64,000 bases of DNA from an uncultured Prevotellaceae bacterium (GTDB lineage Bacteria > Bacteroidota > Bacteroidia > Bacteroidales > Bacteroidaceae), in contig CACXIP010000011.1 of assembly GCA_902767775.1 (NCBI GenBank), forward strand, positions 1-64,000, written 5' to 3'. Positions within the stretch are counted from its first letter, which is position 1, and each line of letters begins with the position of its first letter. The translations under genes were made by a program, and so were the position numbers. This document shows, one piece after another, positions 51,538 through 60,534 of this stretch. The notes under the pieces are model-generated. The model saw only the letters and a list, made by a program, of their open reading frames with translations. It did no database searches and was not told where the DNA came from.

Positions 51538-51545
51538 TAATTTTG
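51538..51545 (+). promoter_or_regulatory. Promoter -7 box of the GH95 gene
   Basis: TAATTTTG fits TAnnTTTG and lies 35 bases before the ATG. No TTTG at the -33 position. Confidence 0.5.
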
Positions 51546-51579
51546 TACCATCATCCACTAATCAATAGAAATTCCAATA

Positions 51580-54042
51580 ATGAAAACACTGCGACTCCTT
51601 GCCATCTTGGCTTGTATGGCTATCCCTACCGTGGGATTCTGCTCCAAATTGGCGGACCATACCAATGAGACCCTCCGTTACAGTCAGCCAGCTACCCAAT
51701 GGTTGGAGGCTCTGCCCGTCGGCAATTCACATCTCGGAGCCATGGTATATGGCGGTACGGATGTGGAACGTATTCAACTCAATGAGGAGACCTTTTGGTC
51801 GGGTTCGCCACACAACAACGACAGTAAGGAGGCGAAGGCATACCTGCAGCAGGTGCGCGACTCCATCTTTGCCGGGAAGGAGGAGGCGGCAGCCCGTCTC
51901 ATCGACAAGCATTTCATTCCCGGTCCTCATGGAATGAAATACCTCACGCTTGGCGATGTAAGGATTGATTTCGATGATAAGTCGGCACCGACGGATTACA
52001 AACGTGAACTCAGTCTTGCGGAAGCGCTTTCCACCACGACATACAGCAAAGGTGATGTGCGATATACGCAAGTGGTTTTTGCCTCGATGGACAAGAATGC
52101 CGTCATCGTCCGCATCACGGCGAGCAAGAAGGGTGCTTTGGCTTTTAAACTTAATCACCAGTGTGAGTTCCAAACCCGTCATCAGGTTGAAAACCATTGC
52201 CTCATTGCTGAGATTGACGGTGTTGACCATGAAGGCATCAAAGCAGGACTGAAGGCAGAGTGCCGCATCTTGGTGAAGAGTGACGGACAGGTATCCGACG
52301 CAGCCGACCAGGTGCAGGTGTCCAACGCCACGGAAGCCACACTCTATGTCGTGGCTGCTACCAACTATGTCAACTACCACGATATCTCAGGCAATGCCAC
52401 AGAGCGCAACTTGCAGTCGCTGGCGAGCGTGACGGGCACACCATACAAAAAACTGCTGGCCAATCACCTCCGCAAATATCAGGAGCAATACAACCGCGTA
52501 AGCCTCAATTTGGGTGATGACAACACGATAGACACTGACAAACGTGTGGCTGCTTTCGCCGGAAGTAATGATATAGGACTTGTGTCGCTGATGTTCCAAT
52601 ACGGCCGCTATCTCCTCATCTGTTCATCGCAGCCAGGCGGACAACCTGCCAACCTCCAGGGTGTGTGGAACAACAGTGCCAATGCACCTTGGGACAGCAA
52701 ATACACCATCAACATCAATGCAGAGATGAATTACTGGATTGCTGATGTGGGCAACATCAGTGAGACACAGATGCCGCTGTTTGACATGATACGTGACCTC
52801 AGCGTGACCGGTAAAAAGACCGCTCAGGATATGTATGGCTGCCGTGGATGGGTGGCTCACCACAACACAGACCTGTGGCGCATCGCAGGAGTGGTGGATG
52901 GTGCTCCCTGGGGCATGTTCCCCAATGGTGGTGCATGGCTGGCGACGCACATCTGGCAGCATTATCTCTTCACAGGCGACAAGGCTTTCCTCCGCGAGCG
53001 GTATCCCATCATGAAGGGCGCAGCCGATTTCTATCTCGACTACATGCAGGTACATCCGCAGTATGGATGGCTGGTGGTGGTGCCGTCGGTGTCGCCGGAG
53101 CATGGACCAATGGGCAAGCGCACCCCGGTAACGGCTGGCTGCACTATGGACAACCAGATTGTGTTTGACGCTCTCAACAACACGTTGCTGGCTGCGGGAA
53201 TCCTCGGTGAGGATGCCGCTTACCAGAGTCAACTGCGGAAAACCATCGCCCAACTGCCACCGATGCAGATAGGTCGCCACGGACAACTCCAGGAATGGTT
53301 GCAGGATGGCGATGACCCACGCGACCAGCACCGCCATATCTCACATCTTTACGGACTCTATCCTTCCAACCAGATTTCTCCCTACAGCCACCCCGACTTG
53401 TTCACGGCAGCAGCCAACACGCTCAACCAGCGTGGTGACATGGCGACGGGTTGGAGCCTCGGATGGAAAATCAATTTCTGGGCACGTATGCTGGATGGTG
53501 ACCATGCCTTCAAAATCATCTCCAACATGCTGCATCTCCTGCCCAATGACAGGGCGGCACGCCAATATCCCGACGGACGCACTTACCCCAACCTCTTCGA
53601 CGCACACCCGCCTTTCCAGATTGACGGCAATTTCGGCTTCGCAGCTGGTGTGGCAGAGATGCTCTTGCAGAGCCATGACGGTGCCGTGCATCTGCTCCCC
53701 GCCCTTCCGTCTGCATGGCAGAAGGGCAGCGTCAGCGGTCTGAAAGCCCGTGGTGGTTTTGAGGTGTCGATGTCATGGAATAATGGCAATGTGACAACTG
53801 CCACTGTGAAGTCCACCATTGGAGGAACGCTCCGTCTGCGCTCATATGTCCCGCTGAAGGGCAAGGGACTGCGTGAAGCAAAAGGAGCCTGCAGCAATGC
53901 TCTGCTGCAAGCTCCTGAAATCAAGTCACCGCTGAAGTCGGCTGAACTGAAGGACTTCTCTGTCCTGCCACTGCGCAAGGTCTATGAATATGACATTGAC
54001 ACCAAGGCAGGAAAAACCTACGTTTTTACTGGAAATCTCTGA
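51580..54042 (+). CDS. GH95 alpha-L-fucosidase
   Basis: 820 residues, the usual length of the family. Signal peptide ([19 protein letters not shown]), so periplasmic or surface. Inverting glycosidase that removes alpha-1,2-linked L-fucose (or, in some members, L-galactose) from glycans. The N-terminal beta domain opens with [20 protein letters not shown] and [13 protein letters not shown]; the (alpha/alpha)6 barrel holds NINAEMNYW (substrate-binding Asn, about 377), SVSPEHG with the catalytic Glu (about 507), [18 protein letters not shown] and [14 protein letters not shown] with the Asp 674 region. Stands alone on the plus strand and converges with the next gene, overlapping it by 17 bases. 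Confidence 0.95.
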   Translation: MKTLRLLAILACMAIPTVGFCSKLADHTNETLRYSQPATQWLEALPVGNSHLGAMVYGGTDVERIQLNEETFWSGSPHNNDSKEAKAYLQQVRDSIFAGKEEAAARLIDKHFIPGPHGMKYLTLGDVRIDFDDKSAPTDYKRELSLAEALSTTTYSKGDVRYTQVVFASMDKNAVIVRITASKKGALAFKLNHQCEFQTRHQVENHCLIAEIDGVDHEGIKAGLKAECRILVKSDGQVSDAADQVQVSNATEATLYVVAATNYVNYHDISGNATERNLQSLASVTGTPYKKLLANHLRKYQEQYNRVSLNLGDDNTIDTDKRVAAFAGSNDIGLVSLMFQYGRYLLICSSQPGGQPANLQGVWNNSANAPWDSKYTININAEMNYWIADVGNISETQMPLFDMIRDLSVTGKKTAQDMYGCRGWVAHHNTDLWRIAGVVDGAPWGMFPNGGAWLATHIWQHYLFTGDKAFLRERYPIMKGAADFYLDYMQVHPQYGWLVVVPSVSPEHGPMGKRTPVTAGCTMDNQIVFDALNNTLLAAGILGEDAAYQSQLRKTIAQLPPMQIGRHGQLQEWLQDGDDPRDQHRHISHLYGLYPSNQISPYSHPDLFTAAANTLNQRGDMATGWSLGWKINFWARMLDGDHAFKIISNMLHLLPNDRAARQYPDGRTYPNLFDAHPPFQIDGNFGFAAGVAEMLLQSHDGAVHLLPALPSAWQKGSVSGLKARGGFEVSMSWNNGNVTTATVKSTIGGTLRLRSYVPLKGKGLREAKGACSNALLQAPEIKSPLKSAELKDFSVLPLRKVYEYDIDTKAGKTYVFTGNL

Positions 54043-54790
54043 TTCTCACTTCAATCCCTGAGCCTTCCATGGCTTCCTTCATCGCTTCGGGGTCGGTATC
54101 GCCGTAGTGGTAGGGATAGAGTATGCGTGGTTTCACCATGTCGGCAGCATGGCGCAACTGTGCGGGAGTCATCGTGTAGGGCTGGTTGCAGGGCATAAAA
54201 GCCACGTCGATGTCCTTCACATCGGCCATCTCCTCGATGTCCTCAGTGTCGCCGGCGATGTAGATGCGCAGGCCGTCGGCTACAAGGATGAATCCGTTGT
54301 CACGGTCTTTGGGGTGGAACTGCGTGTGCCCGGGTGTGGTGTTGTATGCAGGAACGGCATACACCATCAGGTCATCGGCGAGGCGCAGGCTGTCGCCATT
54401 GGCCATTACCTTGCCCTCTCCCAGTATCTCAGCTGAGCTGGCATTCGTAACGATTACGGTCGACTCCTTGCAGAGGTCGGCCACAGCTTGTGTGTCGAGA
54501 TGGTCGTAATGGTCATGGGTGACGAGGATGTAGTCAGCCTTCGGCCATTTCGTGTAGTTGGTCACAGGAAGGGCTCCTTCAATGACTGGGTCCACTTGGA
54601 TGATGCGCCCGTCGAAGTTGATTTCCATGCTTGCATGCTTGATGGGCGTGAATGTTACGGTCTTGCCGTTTTTTGTCTTAAAAGTATCCATATCGTTAGA
54701 ATTGAGGTTATCGTTTGTGGCTTTCGGAGTCTTGTTGCCGCATGAGGCTAAAAGCATCACTCCACATGCCAGTAATAATCGGATTCCCAT
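54026..54790 (-). CDS. Metallo-beta-lactamase-fold lipoprotein (UPF0173-like)
   Basis: 254 residues from ATG 54790. Lipoprotein signal [17 protein letters not shown]; a start 10 codons earlier lies within the array and would weaken it. The zinc motif is VTHDHYDH, followed by [31 protein letters not shown] and late [10 protein letters not shown]. These resemble UPF0173/YtkL-type metal-dependent hydrolases, but here they are anchored to the envelope. The substrate is unknown. It converges with GH95 and lies downstream of the symporter. Confidence 0.85.
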   Translation of the reverse strand: MGIRLLLACGVMLLASCGNKTPKATNDNLNSNDMDTFKTKNGKTVTFTPIKHASMEINFDGRIIQVDPVIEGALPVTNYTKWPKADYILVTHDHYDHLDTQAVADLCKESTVIVTNASSAEILGEGKVMANGDSLRLADDLMVYAVPAYNTTPGHTQFHPKDRDNGFILVADGLRIYIAGDTEDIEEMADVKDIDVAFMPCNQPYTMTPAQLRHAADMVKPRILYPYHYGDTDPEAMKEAMEGSGIEVRIRDFQ

Positions 54791-54800
54791 TGTTATCTGT

Positions 54801-54869
54801 CTTAATCTTTCATCTTTCATTTTTCATTTTTCATCTTTCATCTTTAATCTTTCATCTTTAATCTTTCAT
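54801..54869 (-). repeat. Heptamer array (GATGAAA / GATTAAA)
   Basis: Directly after the symporter stop codon in its sense strand, about nine 7-base units. Same unit as at 17545 and 9482. Confidence 0.85.
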
Positions 54870-56234
54870 TTATTCCCCCTCTTCTTCCATCGTCTCATCA
54901 AGGTTTCCCTTCCATAGATATTTGCGGGTCTCTGCAACAAGTACTTTGCTCAGGAAGAGCAGTGAGAGAAGGTTGGGGATGGCCATCAGCGCATTGAAGC
55001 AGTCGGCCATGTTCCACACGATGTTCAGGCTGATGACGCTGCCTGCGAAGACTGCGATGATGTATAGGATGCGGTAGGGGAGGTTGAGCCGCTTGCCGCC
55101 AAGATATTCCACGGCGCGCTCACCATAGTAACTCCATCCGAGGATGGTGCTGAAGGCAAAGGTAAACTGCCCGATATTGAGCAGAGGCTCACCAACAAGG
55201 GGAATCTTGGAAAAAGCCGACTTGGTGAGGATGGCACCGTCGGTGAAGTTGATGTCGGGGTGGGCAAGGGCACTGCTGACAATCACCAGACCGGTGATGG
55301 CGCAGATGACAACCGTGTCCCAGAATGTACCTGAACTGGAGACGAGAGCCTGGCGGACCGGGTTGCGGGTCTGTGCGGCGGCTGCCACGATAGGAGCCGA
55401 ACCCATACCCGACTCGTTGGAGAACAGACCGCGTGAGATACCGTAGCGGCAGGCAATCATAAAGGTGCCACCAACAAAACCGCCACCTGCGGCAGAGGGA
55501 TTGAAAGCACACTCGATAATCAGTTTCAGCGCTGGGATGAGGTAGGATGAGTTGACATACAGGATGTAGAAACAACCCACTACATAGAAGATGGCCATAA
55601 AAGGGACCAAGGCTCCGCAAACCCTTGCGATGCTGCGCACGCCACCGATGATGACGGCGGCGGTGAGCACGCAGATGATACCGCCCATCACATAATTGGG
55701 TATCTGGTAACTCTCAAACGACAAGGTGGAGATGGCGTTGGCCTGCACCGTACACCCGATGCCGAAGGAGGCAAGGGCACAGAACAGGGCGAAAAGCACA
55801 CCCATCCATTTCCATCCCAGTCCGCGCTCCAGGGCATACATCGGTCCGCCGAGCATCTTGCCGTTGGAGGTCTTCACACGGTATTTGATGGCGAGAAGTC
55901 CCTCGGCATATTTCGTGGAGATGCCGAACACACCAGTGAGCCAGCACCAGAACACGGCACCGGGACCACCCAGGGCGATGGCAGTGCCCACTCCCACGAT
56001 GTTACCCGTGCCAATGGTGGCGGCAAGGGCAGTGGCAAGGGCGCCAAACTGCGATACGTCGCCTTCTGAACCAGGGTCCTTGGTCACTGACAGTTTGATG
56101 GCCTTGAAAATCTTGCGCTGTGGAAAGCGCAGGATGATGGTGAGGTAGATGTGGGTGCCAAGCAGCAGGATAATCATTGGCCAGCCCCAGAGCACGCCAT
56201 TGATGCTGCTGATGAAATTATTGATAATATCCAT
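54870..56234 (-). CDS. Alanine/glycine:cation symporter (AGCS family)
   Basis: 454 residues, about 11 membrane spans, inner membrane. The family signature is plain: GDVSQFGALATALAATIGTG...GVGTAIALGGPGAVFWCW. Also FGISTKYAEGLLAIKYRVKT, GRGLFSNESGMGSAP...AAAQTRNPVRQALVSS. It imports alanine or glycine with Na+ (or H+). It starts 15 bases after the DUF4230 gene upstream and so belongs to the minus-strand group 57539-54026. Confidence 0.93.
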   Translation of the reverse strand: MDIINNFISSINGVLWGWPMIILLLGTHIYLTIILRFPQRKIFKAIKLSVTKDPGSEGDVSQFGALATALAATIGTGNIVGVGTAIALGGPGAVFWCWLTGVFGISTKYAEGLLAIKYRVKTSNGKMLGGPMYALERGLGWKWMGVLFALFCALASFGIGCTVQANAISTLSFESYQIPNYVMGGIICVLTAAVIIGGVRSIARVCGALVPFMAIFYVVGCFYILYVNSSYLIPALKLIIECAFNPSAAGGGFVGGTFMIACRYGISRGLFSNESGMGSAPIVAAAAQTRNPVRQALVSSSGTFWDTVVICAITGLVIVSSALAHPDINFTDGAILTKSAFSKIPLVGEPLLNIGQFTFAFSTILGWSYYGERAVEYLGGKRLNLPYRILYIIAVFAGSVISLNIVWNMADCFNALMAIPNLLSLLFLSKVLVAETRKYLWKGNLDETMEEEGE

Positions 56235-56249
56235 TGATTAGCTTAGGGT

Positions 56250-56858
56250 TTAAAAATGAACATCCACATAGGCATATCCCATCGACTCGAAGAGACGCGC
56301 TACTTCCTCCACAGCCCTTGCCTGTGTGATGTTGAAATTGTCCTCGGTCAGGCAGCGCGACTCCATCTGCCGCTTGGCTTTCTCATAGAGTGCCTTGCGG
56401 TCGGAGTGGCTCCAACTGCCTTTCTCGTAGAACGAGCGGGTGCGTGTCTCGTCGATGAACTCTTGGTCGAGCAACTGCACAGGAGGCAACTTCACGTCGA
56501 GCGTGTCCTCATGGAGGCGGATGGCTTTGTCGCCCAATTTTGTCATGTCGATGCCTAAGCGCAGCGTGCCATAGTAGATGCGTGTAATCTGCCTGTCGCT
56601 GCCCAGCAAGCGGCCTGCGGTCGAGTCTACCAGTTCCTCATCGCTCACGGTGAGAAATTCCCATTGGCCGATGTCCCTTACTGACTTCAGTTGGGTGGAG
56701 TCGATGCTGATGCCTTCGTTGTCGGGACCGAGGGATATGCTGTTGCGGGTGCCTTTGGTGGCGAGCACCACCACCATCACCACCAATGCTATCAGTGTGG
56801 CGGCTGAGAGGAACAGACGCAGCAGAGGATGTTCTTTCGTGGGTTGGGTTTCTTGCAT
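56250..56858 (-). CDS. Membrane-anchored DUF4230 protein (pair 2)
   Basis: 202 residues. One membrane helix (FLSAATLIALVVMVVVLA), then GTLRLGIDMTKLGD, LPPVQLLDQEFIDETRTRSF and a C-terminal helix FESMGYAYVDVHF. It matches the first 200 residues of the protein at 50380 in order and motif. It ends where that protein has its extra domain. It follows the DUF4230 lipoprotein gene by 6 bases. Confidence 0.82.
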   Translation of the reverse strand: MQETQPTKEHPLLRLFLSAATLIALVVMVVVLATKGTRNSISLGPDNEGISIDSTQLKSVRDIGQWEFLTVSDEELVDSTAGRLLGSDRQITRIYYGTLRLGIDMTKLGDKAIRLHEDTLDVKLPPVQLLDQEFIDETRTRSFYEKGSWSHSDRKALYEKAKRQMESRCLTEDNFNITQARAVEEVARLFESMGYAYVDVHF

Positions 56859-56864
56859 GATGGT

Positions 56865-57539
56865 CTAATTGATGGTTGTTTGCAGATGTTCCTCGTCGAA
56901 ATCCTTGCGGAAGATGACGACAATCTCGTCATTGGTGAACCCCAACTGGCGAATCATCGGAATGAGGATGTTGGCTGCGCTGCTGCGGGTTCGCTCAGCG
57001 ATTTTCAGCGAGGGTACGGCGGCGATGATGCTGTCGCGGCCTTGGGCCTCAAAAGCGGCAAGTTCCTTGTCGCTGAAGTCAGAACGAAGCAATGCCACAT
57101 ACGATTTGATTTCGTCGTGGTTGATTTTCGCGCTGGTGATTTCCACCGCAGGGTCGGGAAGGATAATCTCAATGCGGTCTTCATCGAAGATGATGTTGTC
57201 TCTGCTGAAATCTCTGAAATCGATGTATCCCTTGAGGGTGGCATCCATCGGGATGGCGATGCGGCGGCTGCCAGCGGGGATGCCGAAGTCGTAGTCCAAC
57301 CCCAAGATGCTGCCTTTCAGTCTCGACTCATCAGCGTGCGTGATGATTTTGTGGATGTGGAACTCGCTGGTGTAGAGCCGCGAGTTGTTTTGCACGGCTG
57401 CCACGAGCATACCGATGGAGTCAGCGCGGCTTTTCTTTGCCTCTTTTGCTGGGGGCTCCTTCTGTTCTTCCGATGGTTGACTGCCTTTGCAACAGGCAAG
57501 CAAGAGAAGAAAAAGGAGCGGTATCAGTTTCCTTGTCAT
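56865..57539 (-). CDS. DUF4230 lipoprotein (pair 2)
   Basis: 224 residues. Lipoprotein signal TRKLIPLLFLLLLACC, then a charged linker (PSEEQKEPPAKEAKKSRADS). The DUF4230 region includes LYTSEFHIHKIITHADES, IAIPMDATLKGYIDFRDFS, EIILPDPAVEITSAKINHDE and a C-terminal helix ANILIPMIRQLGFTND. It is first in the minus-strand group with its own promoter box (57578). It probably works with the next gene product as an envelope pair; function unassigned. Confidence 0.82.
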   Translation of the reverse strand: MTRKLIPLLFLLLLACCKGSQPSEEQKEPPAKEAKKSRADSIGMLVAAVQNNSRLYTSEFHIHKIITHADESRLKGSILGLDYDFGIPAGSRRIAIPMDATLKGYIDFRDFSRDNIIFDEDRIEIILPDPAVEITSAKINHDEIKSYVALLRSDFSDKELAAFEAQGRDSIIAAVPSLKIAERTRSSAANILIPMIRQLGFTNDEIVVIFRKDFDEEHLQTTIN

Positions 57540-57577
57540 GATTTCTGTCCGTTTGTGTCGCTTTTATCTTCAGTTTG

Positions 57578-57585
57578 CAAATTTA
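57578..57585 (-). promoter_or_regulatory. Promoter -7 box of DUF4230 pair 2
   Basis: On the minus strand TAAATTTG, 38 bases before the ATG at 57539. No clear -33 element. Confidence 0.45.
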
Positions 57586-57633
57586 GATAAAAAAATGGAC
57601 TTATAGACTACTCGGAATAAAGAATTTCATTCT

Positions 57634-59976
57634 TCAGAATGGAATGTTGACTTTCATCGTGACGCTGCGCCCCATATTGTAGATGCCCCTGCGCCCGGTG
57701 ACTGCATTGACATCGGCATATTTCAGACGGCTGAGATGGTTTTGGTAGGCACGGTCGGTCAGGTTGTCGCAGATTACACTGATGGTGCAGACAGTGCGGT
57801 TTTTGTGGCGGATGTCGGTGCCTATGGAGGCGTTGAGCAGTGTATACGATGGTGTAGCGGTTTCAGTGTCGTCTGCCGCATAGAAATGATTTTGGCGGAG
57901 GTTGCATTCAAGTCCCAGCTTGACATAGGTGTTGTTGAGCACACGGCCGTCGCGTATCAGGTCATAACTCAGTTCTGAGACCCAGCGAGGGGCAGGAGTG
58001 AAAGGGAGGTATTTGCGGTCATCGGGTTGATGCAACTGCACGGCATTGACATATGAGAAACTGTTCTCGAAATGCAGTGGTTCGATGGGATGGAAATCGA
58101 TGCTCAGCTCAGCGCCCCACAAGCGTGCGTCACCTTGGGTGAATTGGTAGGTTGGCAGCTCGTCGGTTTCCACATCTGCCAGACGATGGGCAAAGATATA
58201 GTTGTCGATGAGGTTGCCGAAGAGCGACACCTGAGCAGAGACGATAGATGAGGTGTAGTCCCATCCTGCATCGGCTTGCCAACTGTATTCCGGATTGAGG
58301 TCTTTGTTGCCGATTTCATAGCGGAAAGTTCCCTCATGCTCTCCGTTGGAACCCAGTTCGCTGAGGTTGGGGGCACGGAACCCACGTGCCAGGTTGACTC
58401 GCAGCCGCATGTCGTCACGCCATTCCCATACCGCCCCTATGCTTCCGGTTAGTGCGCGGAAGGTGCGTGAGAATTGCTCGAAGTGCTCTTGCAGAGCGTC
58501 AGAGTTCAAGTGGCGTTGGTCGATGCGCAGTCCGCCTGTAAGATTCCACCTGCCAATGTTGTAGCCTGTGGTGGCGTATGCGCCGATGTCGAAAAGTTTG
58601 TAGGCGGGAATGAGAAATTCCTCTCCTTTGTTGACCGACTGTTGATACATTCCACCGATTCCGGTGTTGACTTTCCATCCAGCGTGGTTCTGCCATGAAT
58701 AGCGGATATCATAGTTGACGGAATGAAGTTGGAAATCAAGACCGCTCACGTCGGGTTCCTCCACCTCCTCAAATTCCTGTCGGCGGTTCTGCTGATAACC
58801 AAGAAGTGTTTTCAGCGTACCGTCACCGATATAGAAGGACTGGTCGAGCACTGCCTTATAGTGGTGGATTTGCTGATAGGGGAAGCCATGGGCATAGGTA
58901 GTGAGGTCGTGGTGTGTGGCGATGCGCTCGGTGGCTTCACCATTGTCGCAGACAGGCATGATGAAATCTCCTGTGGCCTCGTCTCTTTCCCCTTCAATCA
59001 TTCCTGGAGTGAGATAGTAATAGCTGAGGTTGAGATGGCTGAATCCCCACTGCTTGTTGATGCCCAGCATGCCGTTGGCTGCATTCTCACGGAACTGTGA
59101 GCCTAAGACGTGTCCGTCGTATTTGTTTTTATAGGCATGGGCATGTTTGCCAGAGTAGCGGGCGTTCCACACAAAGCCGTTGTGGTTGCCGCCAACGTTG
59201 AGCGAATAGCCTATCAGTCCGTTGTTGGACTGATACTCCATGTTGGCACTGCCTTGCACTTTCCCGTTGGGCACGATGGGGTTGCCGTGGAAGATGACCA
59301 CTCCTGCCATTGCGTCGGAACCATACATGAGTGAGGCTGGACCTTTCAGGATTTCTATGCTCCGCACGCTTTGGGGGTCAATCTCTATGCCGTGCTCGTC
59401 GCCCCATTGCTGACCTTCCTGGCGGATGCCGTCGTTGACGGTCACAATGCGGTTGTAGCCCAGGCCACGTATCACGGGTTTGGAGATGCCACTGCCGGTG
59501 GTGATTTGTGCCAAACCGGGTTTGCGTGCGATGGCATCGATGATGTTGGTCGATGAGGTGGTCTGCAGTTCGCGGTTGGTGACGATGGACACAGGAGCGG
59601 GCGACTCTTTCATCAGGGTGTTGCCGGCGATGCCGGTGACGACCACCTCGTTGATCATGGCATTGCTCTCATGCATCGTGAAGTCAAGATGGGTGGTTGC
59701 TGACAGGTTCACCTTTTTGATGATGGTCTGGTGGCCGATGTAGCTTACCTGTATGGTGACGGTTTTTTGGGGCAGGTTCTCAAAATGGTAGCGGCCATCG
59801 ATGTCGGTCATGGTTGCCATGCTGAGTTCGGTAATCTGGATGGTGACACCTGTCAGTGGCTCATTATCCACTGCGTCGGTCACCGTGCCGCTGAGTGTGG
59901 TGGCAGGCACCACATGTTCTGCTGCTGCATTCAGGCTTAGACATGCGAACAGCAGAATGAAAAAATATCTGAACAT
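57634..59976 (-). CDS. TonB-dependent outer membrane receptor
   Basis: 780 residues. Signal peptide (FRYFFILLFACLSLNAAA), then a carboxypeptidase-regulatory-like domain (28-110; LSGTVTDAVDNEPLTGVTIQ and DIDGRYHFENLPQK), a plug (about 120-235; ESPAPVSIVTNREL, VIRGLGYNRIVTVNDGIRQE, IEILKGPASLMYGSDAMAGV) and a beta-barrel ending in SVTMKVNIPF with the final Phe. No SusD-like gene is next to it, so it is unlikely to be a glycan importer. His-rich loops (THHDL, HHYKA) and the Cys/His-rich gene just upstream point to metal uptake. That is inference. Confidence 0.9.
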   Translation of the reverse strand: MFRYFFILLFACLSLNAAAEHVVPATTLSGTVTDAVDNEPLTGVTIQITELSMATMTDIDGRYHFENLPQKTVTIQVSYIGHQTIIKKVNLSATTHLDFTMHESNAMINEVVVTGIAGNTLMKESPAPVSIVTNRELQTTSSTNIIDAIARKPGLAQITTGSGISKPVIRGLGYNRIVTVNDGIRQEGQQWGDEHGIEIDPQSVRSIEILKGPASLMYGSDAMAGVVIFHGNPIVPNGKVQGSANMEYQSNNGLIGYSLNVGGNHNGFVWNARYSGKHAHAYKNKYDGHVLGSQFRENAANGMLGINKQWGFSHLNLSYYYLTPGMIEGERDEATGDFIMPVCDNGEATERIATHHDLTTYAHGFPYQQIHHYKAVLDQSFYIGDGTLKTLLGYQQNRRQEFEEVEEPDVSGLDFQLHSVNYDIRYSWQNHAGWKVNTGIGGMYQQSVNKGEEFLIPAYKLFDIGAYATTGYNIGRWNLTGGLRIDQRHLNSDALQEHFEQFSRTFRALTGSIGAVWEWRDDMRLRVNLARGFRAPNLSELGSNGEHEGTFRYEIGNKDLNPEYSWQADAGWDYTSSIVSAQVSLFGNLIDNYIFAHRLADVETDELPTYQFTQGDARLWGAELSIDFHPIEPLHFENSFSYVNAVQLHQPDDRKYLPFTPAPRWVSELSYDLIRDGRVLNNTYVKLGLECNLRQNHFYAADDTETATPSYTLLNASIGTDIRHKNRTVCTISVICDNLTDRAYQNHLSRLKYADVNAVTGRRGIYNMGRSVTMKVNIPF

Positions 59977-60012
59977 TGTTTTTCTCCATTGTTAGTTGAT
60001 GAATAAATCTTC

Positions 60013-60032
60013 AAGTTGAGCATGCTCAACTT
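60013..60032. promoter_or_regulatory. 20-bp perfect palindrome upstream of the receptor gene
   Basis: AAGTTGAGCATGCTCAACTT is a perfect palindrome 37 bases upstream of the receptor ATG. It could be an operator for a dimeric regulator. The next-door hairpin 60040-60068 belongs to a repeat family, so a repeat origin is also possible. Confidence 0.5.
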
Positions 60033-60039
60033 TCAGGTA

Positions 60040-60068
60040 GTTAAGTAGTTCATGATTAACTACTTAAC
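60040..60068. repeat. AGTTAAGTAGTT hairpin (repeat family)
   Basis: An 11-bp perfect stem, GTTAAGTAGTT / AACTACTTAAC, with a 7-base loop. Same unit as at 6668, 46733, 46832 and, single arm, 63440. Confidence 0.75.
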
Positions 60069-60078
60069 TTCTTTATGA

Positions 60079-60438
60079 TTACAAAAGAACATCAACTGCA
60101 GGAGGGGCACGCAGCTTTTGTTGATTGATGGCGCTGACCGGAAAAAAGATGTGGGTGGTAGGTCTGACATGGTGACGCACCATATGCGTAATGCATATCG
60201 TGGTCAGCGCCGCTAAAATGAAGGGAAGAGTTTGAAACTGGCAGAGCACACATTGCCCGATGCAGAAATCGCCAGTGGTAAGATGACTGTGCCGCACATG
60301 GTGCATGCATTCGATGCAACCATCATCAGCACTTGTCTCTTCTGTGTGGATATGCAGTGCGGAGAGCAGCAACATAGGCACGAATACTGCCAAGAGTATC
60401 CGTGAAATCAAAATCCTTCTACGCTCCGCTTTCTTCAT
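60079..60438 (-). CDS. Small His/Cys-rich membrane protein
   Basis: 119 residues from ATG 60438; the -7 box at 60445 excludes the longer frame. A basic start (MKKAERRRILISR), a hydrophobic anchor (ILLAVFVPMLLLSALHIH), a His/Cys cluster (CIECMHHVRHSHL, then CIGQCVLCQFQTLPFI) and a second span (FILAALTTICITHMV) with HHVR. Metal binding is likely from the residues seen. It is the first gene of a pair with the TonB receptor (102 bases apart), as in Bacteroidales metal-uptake loci. I cannot name the metal. Confidence 0.7.
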   Translation of the reverse strand: MKKAERRRILISRILLAVFVPMLLLSALHIHTEETSADDGCIECMHHVRHSHLTTGDFCIGQCVLCQFQTLPFILAALTTICITHMVRHHVRPTTHIFFPVSAINQQKLRAPPAVDVLL

Positions 60439-60444
60439 CGGGTG

Positions 60445-60476
60445 CAAAGATAGTACATACTGAGAGGAACGCCAAA
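60445..60476 (-). promoter_or_regulatory. Promoter of the His/Cys protein-receptor operon
   Basis: On the minus strand TTTG, 20 bases, TATCTTTG (60452-60445), six bases before the ATG. The leader is almost absent. Confidence 0.8.
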
Positions 60477-60534
60477 AAAAACTTGTTTTTTCGTTCACTC
60501 CCAGTATGTCCTGCACCTATTTTAAGGATGGTTT

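Noticed and set aside
57634-59976. SusC-type glycan importer
   Set aside because: There is no SusD partner and the protein is shorter than SusC (about 1000 residues); the His/Cys-rich neighbour fits metal uptake better.
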